A stretch of DNA of 24,150 nt from Setaria digitata (lineage: Eukaryota; Nematoda; Chromadorea; Rhabditida; Setariidae): contig RCAB01000722.1 in NCBI GenBank assembly GCA_003640385.1, positions 1 to 24,150 of the forward strand, in the 5' to 3' direction. This document shows positions 1 to 10,870 of the stretch, piece by piece; the first letter of the stretch is position 1, and the number at the start of each line of letters is the position of its first letter. Under the pieces are notes generated by a model. That model saw only the letters and a program-made list of their open reading frames with translations, searched no databases and was not told the origin of the DNA. The translations under genes were made by a program, and so were the position numbers.

Positions 1-320
1 TATTAGTCTCGTCTACTTTTCACCTTCTAAATCTCCATTCCATTTATATTGCCACTTTTCATCGATTGTCTAGCAACTATGCTCTCTCTTCAATTCTTAA
101 TTACTAAATTCAAACAAAACTGTACTTTTTATTAATTCCTTATTGCATCTAAGCCATGTTCTCTCTCGTAGACTCTTAGCACTCTTTTCCCTCCCCAACT
201 CCAACTTTATTTCCAGTAATTTTGTTTCCCTGCACTAAAATGCTTCTCTGTCCCATCAATCTTTAACCCCCTTTTTAGTGTCAGAAAATTTTTTTCATAA
301 TTAATCTAAACCATTTGACA

Positions 321-437
321 AGACAGTTTACATTAGAGATGTTAGACAGAATTTGAATAACAAAACAGTTTATAGTAGAGATGCAAGACAAAATTTGAAT
401 GAAGCGTTATGTTTAGAGACGATATGCAAATTTAATT
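321..437. repeat. Degenerate tandem repeat, about 42-bp unit
   Basis: Copies at 321-362 and 363-404 share ACAGTTTA, TAGAGATG, AGACA and AATTTGAAT in the same order at a spacing of 42 bp. A worn third copy may follow at about 407-437 (TTTAGAGA, ATGCAAATTTAA). Confidence 0.6.
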
Positions 438-529
438 TCTCATGATCCTTATTTTGTGATTGAGTGAATTGATTTCTTTTTTCGGACCGGTTGGGTTAAT
501 TAATTGGTTGTTTGTATTTAATCATATTA

Positions 530-552
530 TAATTTTTTTTTTGAAATTTTAG
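530..552 (+). promoter_or_regulatory. Candidate trans-splice (spliced-leader) acceptor of CERT
   Basis: A T tract followed by GAAATTTTAG, ending 39 nt before the ATG at 592, with no upstream exon in sight. A second, weaker AG (AATATCAG) ends at 580. Nematode mRNAs often receive a spliced leader at such a site; here this is inference. Confidence 0.4.
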
Positions 553-591
553 TAATAGAAGAAAGAAGGGATAATATCAGGTGAAAGGCGA

Positions 592-3500
592 ATGGCGGTT
601 GTTCGAGGACATACCAGATCATTAAATGATGTAGAAGACAATGATGATACCTTGTGAGTGTTTTATATTAACAGAAACTTATTTTATTTGGAATGATGAA
701 TAAATAAGCCTACCGATAACCTTCCTAATTAACTGTGTTCAAGTAGTTAGTCATGCAAGCCTGTATTGGATTGTCTTTTCCAATAATCAAATGAGAAATT
801 CAAATATAATTTCTATCAATTGTCCAACTCTAATGATGCAAAATTCCGGAGAATAAATTAGTGAGTAGCAAGTGTAAGTGAGTAATTAAGTTGCGAAATA
901 CAAATAAATTAGGTGATATTGCAAAAGACTGACTTCGAGAAGAATAATTCTGGCTCATTTACTTGAAACATAATGAAGCAACAGGATGAGTTGTGTTCGG
1001 CGATTCAAAGCTGTCAAGACTTTCTCGCAGAAATACTACATATGTTTTTCTGCAGCTGTTGAAAGCTAAATCTGTCCATAATTGATGTTATGATAGTATT
1101 CCGCTTTCCTACTTCTTTTTTATCGATAACTTAAGGAGTTGAATGAAACGATTCATTAGAGCAGGAACTTGACAATTCTCTTGTAGGATATGAAAATGTA
1201 GTAATTTTAAAGTGAGAAAAGGCGTGAATTCTAGTGGCATGGCTTTAATTATATTGTGTTGAATTCAAGTATATCTTTGCCGTCGCAACTTTAGGTTTAA
1301 TTTTGTATTTCCAGTTTAAAAGTGCACGGTATTATGTACAAATGGACAAATTTTGTTTATGGATGGCAAAAACGATATTTTGAATTGGAAAATGGTGTTT
1401 TAATATATTACAAATCAGAATCTGAGAAACAGTATGGGAGTCGTGGTTCAATTGCACTGCACATTGCTCGTCTAGTTGTTAGTTTACAGACTGTATTATA
1501 AAGAATTATGTCTTCACGTGGCTGGGAAAAAAACCAGGAGATGATGAATGCAAAAAATATGTGCTTAAAAACATCATAAGAAACTAAAGACATGAAAATT
1601 ATTTTCTTTCTTAAGATTACTTCTTTTTCATTTTCTTTCAGTATATGTGTATGTTTTATTTTATTTTTGGAAAACACTTTAGAAAATTCTTCAACCTAAA
1701 GACATTACTGTGCTTGGTTCTGAAAGATTATTAATTATTATTCTCTCCATTAATTATTATTTTCCCCAAAAAAGAAGATACATGAATTCAGTGTAGTAAA
1801 AATCCATGGAACAAAAGTAGTCGGAATGAGAAATGAAATGAAGGGAAATAAGTTATTATGGAAGCTAGACTAAGTTCTCTTTGTGTTTTCGCCGAACAGT
1901 TTCTAATAGCATTCTTATGCTTTGTTCGAAGAAGCGTATCAATGATAGAACTTAAAATTCCTCTTCCATTATCAAATGACTTGTGAATCTCGACTTTCTC
2001 TTGTAGCTTCAAGTAAGAAATTTTGGTGAATCAAATCTTATTCCTTATAGCATCTATTAAACACTCTACAAAAACTTCTTTTTGTAGGAGAAAATTCACC
2101 TCCTGAAGTTTGAAGCATTTATCTTTAGTTCAACATTTAGCTTGACGTAGCAATTGTTCGATCTTAGTAGCCTATTTTTTTAAATGCAATTTCCGTTTAT
2201 ACGTTGACTTTTATTTCATCTATACTTGTCATTTTAGGAAAGTGATATTGACTTCAGTCGATTTGATGTGCTAACAAATGATACATGTTGGTACCTAAGA
2301 GCCCAAAATCCAAAATCACGCAACTTTTGGTTGCGAGCATTAAAGTTCCAAATGGTTCGTATTTTATATAGTTTCTTTCTTTAGATTCATTATGGAAGAA
2401 ATTTCCTCATCAATTTGTTTGTCGAATTACAAAAAAAAAAAAAAAAAAAAAAAAAAAAACAGTAATTAATTTTATGTTTTCAGAATTTTTTTTAAAACAT
2501 TTTGTCTTTTATTTTTTCAAACAGTCCGGGTCAACCATCCATCCAAGAAACAGTTATTGGGCTGATGATGTGGTGAAAAATACGGATTGCGATCATTCAC
2601 CATTATCGGTAATTTTTATTACTTGGACGAAGTTTTAAATTAAGATGGATTTCAATTAAACTTAAAGTAAATGAATATTAATGAACATTTACGTAGAGAG
2701 AAAGACAGTCTCTTCATTGTTGCTAAATTCGAGTTAATAAGAAGTTATATTTCGATATTCTCACAGTATTCTTATTATCATCATTGTTTGAAACTTGTCT
2801 CTTTCTCTATATGCCTGTATTTTTCTTTCGTATTGGCGGGTTTTATTGTTTTCACACTAAAATAGTAGTAGTTCTTAGATCCTGCTCTCGAACTGGAAAT
2901 GAAGATTTGTATGTTTCTTTTGTCCACTTAAAACATTTTTTTTTTTTAAACTAATAAATGTGTTCCTTAGCTGTTTTATGTTTTTTAAAAAAAGTGCTTA
3001 TTATAAACTACTGACTCACATGAGCTTAAGCGTCTTAAATCTTGACGTTTTTCATAAAACTGTAGTTTTTCTTGATAAGAGAGGCTTTCAGCACATTTTT
3101 TACTGTTAATATCACAACTAAAACGGAGGTGTTTGTTGGTTAGAAGAGCTAATAGTAAATTTCTTTTGCTCCTCTTCTCTTCATCATGATTGCTTTTGGA
3201 TATGAGCAGTTGATTGTTTCGGATTATCGTTTATTCTCATCAATAGTAAAAGTAAAAGAAATGCCCAGTTATGATATCATAATTTAAGAAACAAAAGAGG
3301 GTTTTAATTTTGTAAAATCTCTTATTTCATATAGGCAGTTTTTCATTCCTTTTCAGTTAGAAATAATAAGTAAAATGGAGCAGTTGGAACGTTTCAATGA
3401 TATGATTGGACGACAAACAGCTCGACTAGAAAAATTAATTCATACAATTAAGGATAATAGAGAAAGGACCGGTGCTACTTCCCTTTTAGATGAAAGCATT

Positions 3501-6500
3501 GCACTGAATGCTGTTACTATTGCTGTACTGCAGAATATTAACACGTGTATTCATTTACTCGCGAAACAGGTATTCGTAAATCTGTTGAAAAATTGATGTA
3601 GGCATTGTTTCGCTATATTTCAATGTTGAATTTCTGAAATTTTTTAAACTGTATCCCATTTAAAATTGAAAGATGTGCAAATATTTTAAAGGAATAGACA
3701 TTTACTTCCCTTCTTCTATTTTTTGTTGATGTTTCTTCATTCTTTTACACGCAGTTAAGTTTTCCATGTTCTAATCTTGCAGAGGTTGATATTTCGCATC
3801 GTAAACATGCTTTTTTAAGAAAAGAAGAAAAAAAAGGATACCGTAAAAATATGTAGGAAGACGTAAAGCCTTTGCACATTTTGCGTATAAATAATTGATA
3901 AGGTGTGATCTCTCTTTGGGAAATTGAGAAGTTTCCAAAAAGAAAAATAAAAAGTAGGGAATAAAGGGACCTTTTTTTATGCTACTTGGTAAAAATATAT
4001 AGTTCTTATTGTAATATTTTCTTTCTTTTTTTTCTTTTTTAAAGTAATTATAGGATTAAATTCAACAAGAGATATGACGTTTTGACGTTATTGTTTGAAA
4101 TCTTTTAGATGGGCTCATTTTTGTCTTTTTTTTTTTGATATGATCTCATCTCGGCAGTCGAAGATTGATTATCATTCTTTTTTTTTTCTTTTTCCTTATC
4201 CTTCTTTGTTGATCGAACATCACTTAAATTATAAGGGCATAATATTTTGGATCCGGTTTTGAAATATAAAATGCTGGTGTGTTCCGTCGTTTTGTCCGTC
4301 TACCTTCTCAATCATTTTCCATATTCATGTGCCTGTTTGCCCGGCCTCTTCCATGTGCCATTTCGGATTTTTTTGTCTTCTGCTGAGTTGTTAATTGGCA
4401 GTAATGCATTATTTTTACTGCACACATAATGGAATTTTTCTTCGAAAATTTATCATTTTTGAAGTGAATAGAAAATAATTCATGTTAGCCTCAAGTTTGT
4501 TAACATCTACTTCTCTCATTCTCTAGCCAAGGAAAAAGTAATCAAGTAAATGTTCATCAAACATAGTGTATTGACTTCAAAAAAAATTTAACCGCAAAAT
4601 TTTAACCGCAAAAATCTTGCATTACTGAACATTCTTGTTTCTTTTGGTTAATTTAAGGTTAGCTAGCAATAATTTTTTGAATTATCGATTGATTTTCGTC
4701 TTTTCCATTATGGATGTTTTTAGTGTTTTTAATGATTCGTTCATTATTTTGCGCGCTTTTTATCGTCGACTGAATTCAGAAAAATTGTTGAAGTAGCTGC
4801 ATGATTTAAATTATATCGAAAGGAGAAATTAACTGTTCTGCTAATATTCCGATCACATGTTAATAATATACATAGCTTATCTTATGACAATAGATGATAT
4901 TCTATAATTTCAACTCGTTAAGTGATTATTTTCTTTTTTTTTCTTTTTTTTTTCATTTATTTCGATCTCTATTCAAGCCGAAAACATGTAGAATAATGAA
5001 GGAGCTGTAACTTTCGTTGATTTGTGATGATATCATTTTAGACAAAAGTCAATCGTAATCATCGCTATAGCGGGTCAAATGAGATGGAGCACGGCATTAT
5101 TGCAAATAAAAATTCAGAACGTGCTATAATGAATCAAACGTCTGTAAGCTTCAAAATTTTTTTGAAATAGTCGGATAAATAAAAGTAAAAAAGATAAACT
5201 GGGATATTTTAAATTGATTGGAATAATGTAATCAGAATGTAAAGTAATTCACCAAGCAACAAACGATTGATTGTACAGGCTCCTTCCGCTTTTGTATTTA
5301 GTCGAAATATGTATGTAACAATAAATTCAGAAATATAACAAGATGAAAGGTTAACAGTGCCATGAATTTTGTGCCTTTTTTTTTTTGCAGTATTCTTCCA
5401 ACTATATAGTTTCAAGTAACTTTTGCACCAAAACTATCCAGTATTACTTCCAATAAATTCCGTTCAGGAAAAGACCGCAATATGAGCTATGGCCACAAAA
5501 TTATCGCCTTTTCATATTTAGTTCTAAAATCTAAATTGTATCTTTTCGAATCATAATTTTTTGCTTCTTTTGATCGAATGATAAGAAACATTAATACATT
5601 GTTCACATGGATATTTTAGTCAAAATCCGATGAAGAAACAATGTAAACTTGATAATATTTGGACTTTTTTTCCAGATCTCGTCCCAAAATTACTTAAATT
5701 ACTTGTCAAGAGATAATTTGCTCCCAAATTTACAGAAATATTCCTTTTAACATTTATTTCTACGAAAAATCTTATTTTAATTGATTGGCATGGCTTTTTC
5801 AAATTCATCTTATGAGGTTTAATATGATACTTTCTAATGTTATATATAATTTCAGGAGATGAGTAATGTTTTAAATGATGATGAACAGGAATGGCATGAT
5901 GCTTATGATGGTGTCTCTGATAATGAAAACAATATAGAAAATTCCAAATTTTTAGTTCGTATCTTTTTGTCATTTGATTACTCGATTTCTATTTCAATTT
6001 TGCGTTAAAATCTGCTAACTTTTCGGTTTCTGTTTTTGGATAGTGAAAAGGAAAAAAGCAATATCGAGTGCTTCATTGAGATGTGAAAGACATTTTAATA
6101 GCCCAGAATTTGTTATTCGTCATGAAACATTGTAAACATAATCACCAAACTGGCAATGAAATTAAAAAGTGGTCGATACTTGAAAAGTTTCATAGTCTAT
6201 AATTTACCTAAAATCAATTTAGGTTTTTCTGTTGAAAGTACTACTGACTTATTTGTATATTTAATGAATCTTTTTTGATACTTTTTGATTCCTGTCAAAC
6301 ATTATCTTGATTTTCTGCTGTTAAAAGATCCACTATGGCAAGTGCCCTTTTCATATCAAGAATATTAGGTTCCTAGAGTAGATTTTCATTTTTTTTTTAA
6401 CTCCATTACATTGTTTCATCATTTTTGAACTGTTTCTTTCAATCTTTATTAATTTTGGAATGATTCCAGGAAAAAAAAGAAACACGAATTTCGAATGCAG

Positions 6501-9004
6501 TATTGGGAAATGCAATAAAAGAATCAAGTGAAGATTATCCTGGCATTGCTGATTCACCATCAAAAATTGTTACTCTACCTGAATCGAATCCATTTGCAGC
6601 AGAAATCAGGCGAATTACGATGGAACAATTAAAATATGCACGATCTGGTGTTCATGATGATGTTAGATTTCATAAAATTTCTTTTCCAGTAACAGATAGT
6701 TAAAATAAATTGTTATGTGGTCATCATCATCTGAACTAATTTTATATTCAGTTTATAATTATGCAATCAGTAAGAAATGCCTGAAATGTTCAAATACAGT
6801 TTTGCCATGCATTGGAAAATGTTCCTAGCTGACTTATATATTGAGTCTGAAAAAACACTAATGATTCAATTAAGGCGATATTTACTCTCCTTTTTTTTTT
6901 TTTTTAAGTGTGTAATATGTCAAAGGTAAGCAATGCAGAAGTGACGGATTTTATAGGTTTGGCAGTTGTTTATGGAAGAGGACAAAATGAAAATGTATAA
7001 AAGAGAATTACAAATTGATGGGGTAGTTTGCGATCCACTGAAAGCTGTTCATCTTGTGCAGGTCTTTTTAAACTTAGATTTCTCCAGTTTTCTAACCTGC
7101 CTATCAATTTCTCTTAGTAGAACAAATAGAATTCAAACTCCATATGCTTCGAAAATCGGTAGGTCGGCAGAAATAAATTTTTTTTTTTCAATTCGCTATG
7201 ACTAAGTCTTTTAAAGCGTCGAACAACATCTCACAGCACGGAAAAAGGTTTGAAAAAAATCATTTCCTGTTGAAGGTAAAAGTGAGACGTAAAAGGATAT
7301 TTGTATTTTTTCTTTTTGTGTTATAGGGTGTATCAGCGCGCGAATATATTCATTATTTCTTCGAGCCGCGGTACAAGCATGAATGGGATGGTTAGTTTTT
7401 TTTTTTTCTTTTTCCTTTTCAAGAAAATGCCAAGAAGAGAAGAGAGTTGGAAAGAAATTTGTCTACATGTACATTTTTCGCTTATTTTATTCCTGAAGGT
7501 TCTGAATAGATTTGTGTGATGTTTATAATATTTTACAGTTTTTATTACAAGTAGTATTTTATTACATAATTGCCCCTTAACTTTCTCAATAACAAAACTT
7601 TTTTCTTAGCGCACCTATTAGAATTGAGATTGCTATAGAATTGAGCGTCATTCATTATATTCCGTCTCTAGATTAATATAATAATTTNTTTGCACCTATT
7701 AGAATTGAGATTGGTATAGAATTGAGCGTCATTCATTATATTCCGTCTCTAGATTAATATAATAATTTTAGAAACATTGGTAAGGACAAGAGTTGTTGAT
7801 AGGATTTCAATGGATACTGTCATAATACATCAGGTAAAACGATTTTTTAGCAAGCTGTTTTTTTTTTCCTTCGTTATGCTTTCATAATTAAGATGTGGCT
7901 CTTGCTAACAACATACGAATCGGTTTACAAATTTCAGTTGAAGTTATTGTTTTGATTTTTATTATTGTTGTTGTTTTTAGTTGCACAAAAGAATTTGGCC
8001 ATCTGCTCAACGAGAATCCTTATTTTGGTCAAATGTACTATATCTTCCGGAAGAGAAAAGTCCGGATGCTTTGGATTTGTATATGGTTTGTAATCATGAC
8101 TGCAAGCTCCCAAATGTTCCGGTTAGTTGCTTCATTTTCCCTTTTTTTTTTTTTTTTTTTTAAATAATGCAGTTCAGTTCAACCGTTGAAGAGTGCTCAA
8201 TATTAAGTTTTGGAAAGCAAATTCGTTTTGTTTTATAAAAAAAAGAAAGTTTTCTTAAAATTCAATTTTTTAGTTACAACACATTTCCAACGTTAGAGTA
8301 GATTTGACCGTAGCAATGTTATGTGAAACATTCGTCAAAGATGGGCATAAGAAACCGATTGAAAAACTGGAACGTAACGATATTCAGTGCCAAATTTGTT
8401 ACTGTGCTCAAGGTAAGTCTATGAAATATCAAAAACTTTTAATCATTTTTGATAAGTTTTTATTTTTTATTTTTTTAAACTTCGTGTTAATAAAAATATT
8501 CAGTTGCTGATTAATTTTATCTTGCTGATCAAAAAGTTTGATTAGTTTCTTAGTGCTAACTAAAAGGTGATATCGTTTACATTTAGTCTTAAATATGATG
8601 AAATTTTCCGATGCAGAAATTTTTATTGCTTTTTCTTGGATGAAACGACTTGCACGTTTGTCTTTAGGATCTATAAAAGATTCACATTTTGCACATTTTT
8701 TATGAATAGGAATAATATTCTATGCTTAACTTTGTTAAAATGAACGAATTACGATGTGATTTCACAGCAGTCATGCAAACCTAACTACTTGCTTGGAGAG
8801 CCGGTACAAGCCGTGATCTTAGTAAATTTTAATGTTTTATTTCCTTAGTAAATTTGTTATATCAGAAATTTTTCAGTGAGTCCAGGCGGTTGGGTACCAG
8901 TATCAGCATTACGAGTTCTGTACAAACGTGAATACCCGAAATTTTTGCGTGGTTTTACTAAATACGTACTTAATAAAATTAAAGCTCAACCATTGACGAT
9001 TTAA
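592..9004 (+). CDS. CERT1: Ceramide transfer protein (CERT/COL4A3BP, START domain family member 11)
   Basis: Moves ceramide from the ER to the trans-Golgi for sphingomyelin-type synthesis (known for the family). Exons: 592-653, 1315-1477, 2238-2354, 2525-2608, 3357-3569, 5042-5143, 5856-5954, 6470-6661, 6957-7061, 7327-7390, 7772-7833, 7981-8121, 8274-8412, 8877-9004. They sum to 1671 nt, or 556 aa plus stop; human CERT is 598 or 624 aa. Domains: PH about 23-112 (KWTNFVYGWQKRYFELENG), helical middle region 143-213, FFAT motif 259-265, START about 320-556 (HKRIWPSAQRES, SPGGWVP, KREYPKFLRGFTKYV). The start at 592 was chosen because it opens the frame just before the PH domain and lies 39 nt after a good acceptor. 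The serine-repeat control motif of vertebrate CERT is not visible. Introns run from 147 to 1472 nt. Identity is very secure; the least certain edges are the donor of exon 2 (1477 or 1474) and the end of exon 7. Confidence 0.93.
1315..2354 (+). other. PH domain of CERT, exons 2-3
   Basis: Residues about 23-112, split by an intron at 1478-2237. The N-terminal KWTN...GWQ.R motif, the YYKSE strand and the terminal helix (NFWLRALKFQM) are visible. The residues known to bind Golgi phosphatidylinositol 4-phosphate in human CERT (R43, K56, R66 and the adjacent G67) align with R41, K54, R64 and G65, so Golgi targeting is expected to be kept. Confidence 0.88.
2431..2459 (+). repeat. Poly-A run of 29 in CERT intron 3
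   Basis: Uninterrupted A run inside the short intron 2355-2524. Its length is likely unstable or poorly called. Confidence 0.95.
3570..5041 (+). other. CERT intron 5, no gene seen
   Basis: Largest intron of CERT, 1472 nt. It is T-rich, with many T/C tracts and a short direct repeat TTTAACCGCAAAA near 4587-4612. No exon with family similarity was found in it. Confidence 0.6.
5889..5909 (+). other. FFAT motif of CERT (VAP binding)
   Basis: Residues 259-265 read EWHDAYD, preceded by the acidic residues DDEQ. This aligns with the EFFDAxE core of the FFAT motif, which binds VAP proteins on the ER membrane. Position 2 is Trp and position 3 His instead of Phe-Phe; the D-A core is intact. Confidence 0.75.
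7611..7769 (+). repeat. 81-bp direct tandem repeat with an N at the junction
   Basis: Copy 1 runs 7611-7691 and copy 2 from 7692 to 7769, where it meets the acceptor of CERT exon 11. The only clear mismatch is C at 7633 against G at 7714. The single ambiguous base of the window (N, 7688) sits at the end of copy 1. This looks like two overlapping contig ends placed side by side. Confidence 0.9.
8142..8161 (+). repeat. Poly-T run in CERT intron 12
   Basis: A run of 20 T shortly after the exon 12 donor. Confidence 0.9.
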
Positions 9005-9686
9005 AATACATCGACAATATTTTCCAAGTTGAACTGCTTTCCTACTTGCCTTGTTTTTTATCCATTACCATTTTACGATACTGCTCAACTGCGATCCTGC
9101 TTCGATGTTTTTTTTTTTTTACCAGATCCGTTATTATATTCTTTTAATAAGTAGCAATAGCAATCTCGTCAACTTTCTGTGCGTTTTCATTCCTCTCTTT
9201 CTAAAATGCATGTTATGGACAATCCTTTCGCTTTCTTCTTTTAGGATTTGTAATTTGAAATTTTTTTTTCTACTCATTTCTCAAAATTTCAATCTTTTAA
9301 ATAGTAACTACCTTCTTTTTCTTTACTAGTCTCTTTTTGTTACTTACCTTTTTCATCTTCCGATTATGACTTTGTCTGTCTTTGTCGAAGAGCTATTTCG
9401 TACAGTTTTCGATGAGGAAGAAAGATTAGCTGAACATGCAGTTTATTTGTTTGGATTACCCTTTACAGTTAGTTTGTCTATTTCATCATAATTATAGGTT
9501 CGTTCCATGTCTACGAATTGAGCAATACATATATCAATGCAATTCTTCTGTTCATTCCAATCATATGGTCTCCACCAGTATGTGTCGGTCATCTTTAATG
9601 TACTTTCCTAAAGCTTTTAATTGATTATTGAATTTATTCCTACTTTATTGTTCAAAGTAATTTTATAGAAAAATGCTCTTTTTTCG

Positions 9687-9713
9687 TTTTTTTTTTTTTT
9701 TTTTTTTTTTTTT
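9687..9713 (+). repeat. Poly-T run of 27
   Basis: Uninterrupted T run in the intergenic region between CERT and LAS1. Confidence 0.95.
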
Positions 9714-10521
9714 ATTGTTTTACTATTTCATAAACCTCTTGTATAGGAAGCATTAGTTTGAAACTCAGGTTATTTTCTTTTTTTTTTTTCAAATGGTACT
9801 GAGCATAATGTTTCGTAATATTTATTAGCAAATGATTCCGAATTGTACCAAGCTTTATCATATAGAAGTTACATTGTTAAATTCCTCGATATTATTATGG
9901 TCAAGTGAATTGAAATTAGGAAACAAATCATTTTATTCATTTTCCTATCATTTTTTCCTCAAATTAAGGTTCTATTTCTGATAGTAGCAAAGCTACACTT
10001 TTGTTTTCCGAAATAAAATTTGAATTGTCAGTTAGTAAATCGGGGAAACGAAAAAAGAAACAACAATCAAAGTTATAGCTAGAAAAGAAAATTCTTTCCC
10101 TCATCGAAATAAATTTTTCCTCACGTTTTCCATTAATCCTATTTTGATCAGTTTCTTCTTATTTTCATTATAGCTTTATTTGTAAGATTTAATTTTAAAT
10201 TGATTATTTTTACTCTTTTACCTTGTATTCACCATGACCATTCGTCTATGATTACTTGTTCAATACATTGTCAATGTAGAAAATTCAAATTTTGATTGCT
10301 TATAAAAAATTGCTCCGCAGTAAATTCTTATATTGTATTGCTCAAAAGCATTGCACCATAATGAATTAACATAATTAAGGTAATACCTTGTTTTATTTGC
10401 GAATCGTATACCATTCCTCATTTGCAAGATTTTAGTGGTAATTATTTTACTTCTTTTCATAATGACATGTTAACGCTCTTGCGGCAATAATATTGTGTAG
10501 TACTTTTCCCTTACTTTTTAC

Positions 10522-10547
10522 TTTTTTTTTTTTTTTTTTTTTTTTAG
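10522..10547 (+). repeat. Poly-T run of 24 ending in AG
   Basis: T run at 10522-10545 followed at once by AG (10546-10547), so it resembles a very strong 3' splice site. It lies 323 nt upstream of the LAS1 start and could be a distant trans-splice or 5' UTR acceptor. Confidence 0.6.
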
Positions 10548-10789
10548 GAAAAAAGGGAAGGATTGAACAAGCTATTAAATTCATTGGATAAAATGTTTTA
10601 AAATATGCAGTGATCATTAGGATAACGATAGTTGCTTAAGTTGAATGATAAATAAATTAAGTTCATTCAGGGTTAGAGAAATTCAGTTATATGAGATTTT
10701 AACGGAAATTGTTTTGTTTTCCTCATAAAAGTTATTCGAATTTTGAAAGTTTCTTCCTCATTTTTTTTTTTTTTTATAACGAACCAAAA

Positions 10790-10800
10790 TTCGGATTCAG
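10790..10800 (+). promoter_or_regulatory. Candidate trans-splice acceptor of LAS1
   Basis: TTCGGATTCAG ends at 10800, 70 nt before the LAS1 ATG. No 5' cis exon was seen. The alternative is the poly-T acceptor ending at 10547. Confidence 0.3.
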
Positions 10801-10870
10801 TAATACGCTTTACAGGCTTTTTTGGTATATTTTGTTCATAAGCAATCATATAATTTTATCACTGGATAAA

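Larger units (their letters stand above)
1..591. other. Upstream region of CERT, no gene seen
   Basis: AT-rich and pyrimidine-rich on the plus strand up to about 290. No coding exon was found on either strand. It should hold the CERT promoter, but no clear TATA or initiator element could be singled out. It contains the 42-bp tandem repeat and the candidate trans-splice acceptors described separately. Confidence 0.5.
6587..9001 (+). other. START lipid-transfer domain of CERT, exons 8-14
   Basis: Residues about 320-556. From GV (380) to the Gln at 421, the protein aligns with human CERT 426-467 without a gap. Pocket residues Q467, N504 and Y553 of human CERT correspond to Q421, N459 and Y511. 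R442 and E446 correspond to K396 and D400, which are conservative changes. The C-terminus ends ...KIKAQPLTI, the same length as the human end. Confidence 0.88.
9005..10870. other. Intergenic region between CERT and LAS1, no gene seen
   Basis: Holds the CERT 3' UTR and the LAS1 upstream region. It is strongly T-rich, with T runs of 27 (9687-9713) and 24 (10522-10545). Open frames here code only Phe/Leu/Ile-rich strings from T tracts and are not convincing. No AATAAA lies close to the CERT stop; the first clear one is at 10012-10017, about 1 kb away. A variant signal nearer the stop is therefore likely. Confidence 0.6.

Noticed and set aside
2671..2865. 64-codon open frame in CERT intron 4
   Set aside because: Low-complexity, with no link in phase to the flanking exons and no similarity to CERT.
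4247..4429. 60-codon open frame in CERT intron 5
   Set aside because: Hydrophobic chance frame, and the family sequence continues without it.
5620..5973. 117-codon open frame on the minus strand
   Set aside because: It is the antisense shadow of CERT exon 7 and its flanks; the His-rich string comes from ATG/GAT-rich sense codons.
6662..6703. Open frame running past CERT exon 8 to a stop at 6703, as if the protein ended before START
   Set aside because: The next exon (6957) continues the family sequence (VWQLFMEEDKMKMY) in phase after the GTTAGA donor, so the extra residues are intron.
9051..9329. 92-codon open frame after CERT
   Set aside because: Composed of Phe/Leu/Ile from T tracts, with no family features or splice logic.
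10709..10870. Upstream extension of the LAS1 first exon
   Set aside because: Open only because of T-rich sequence; the family N-terminus starts at the ATG at 10871.
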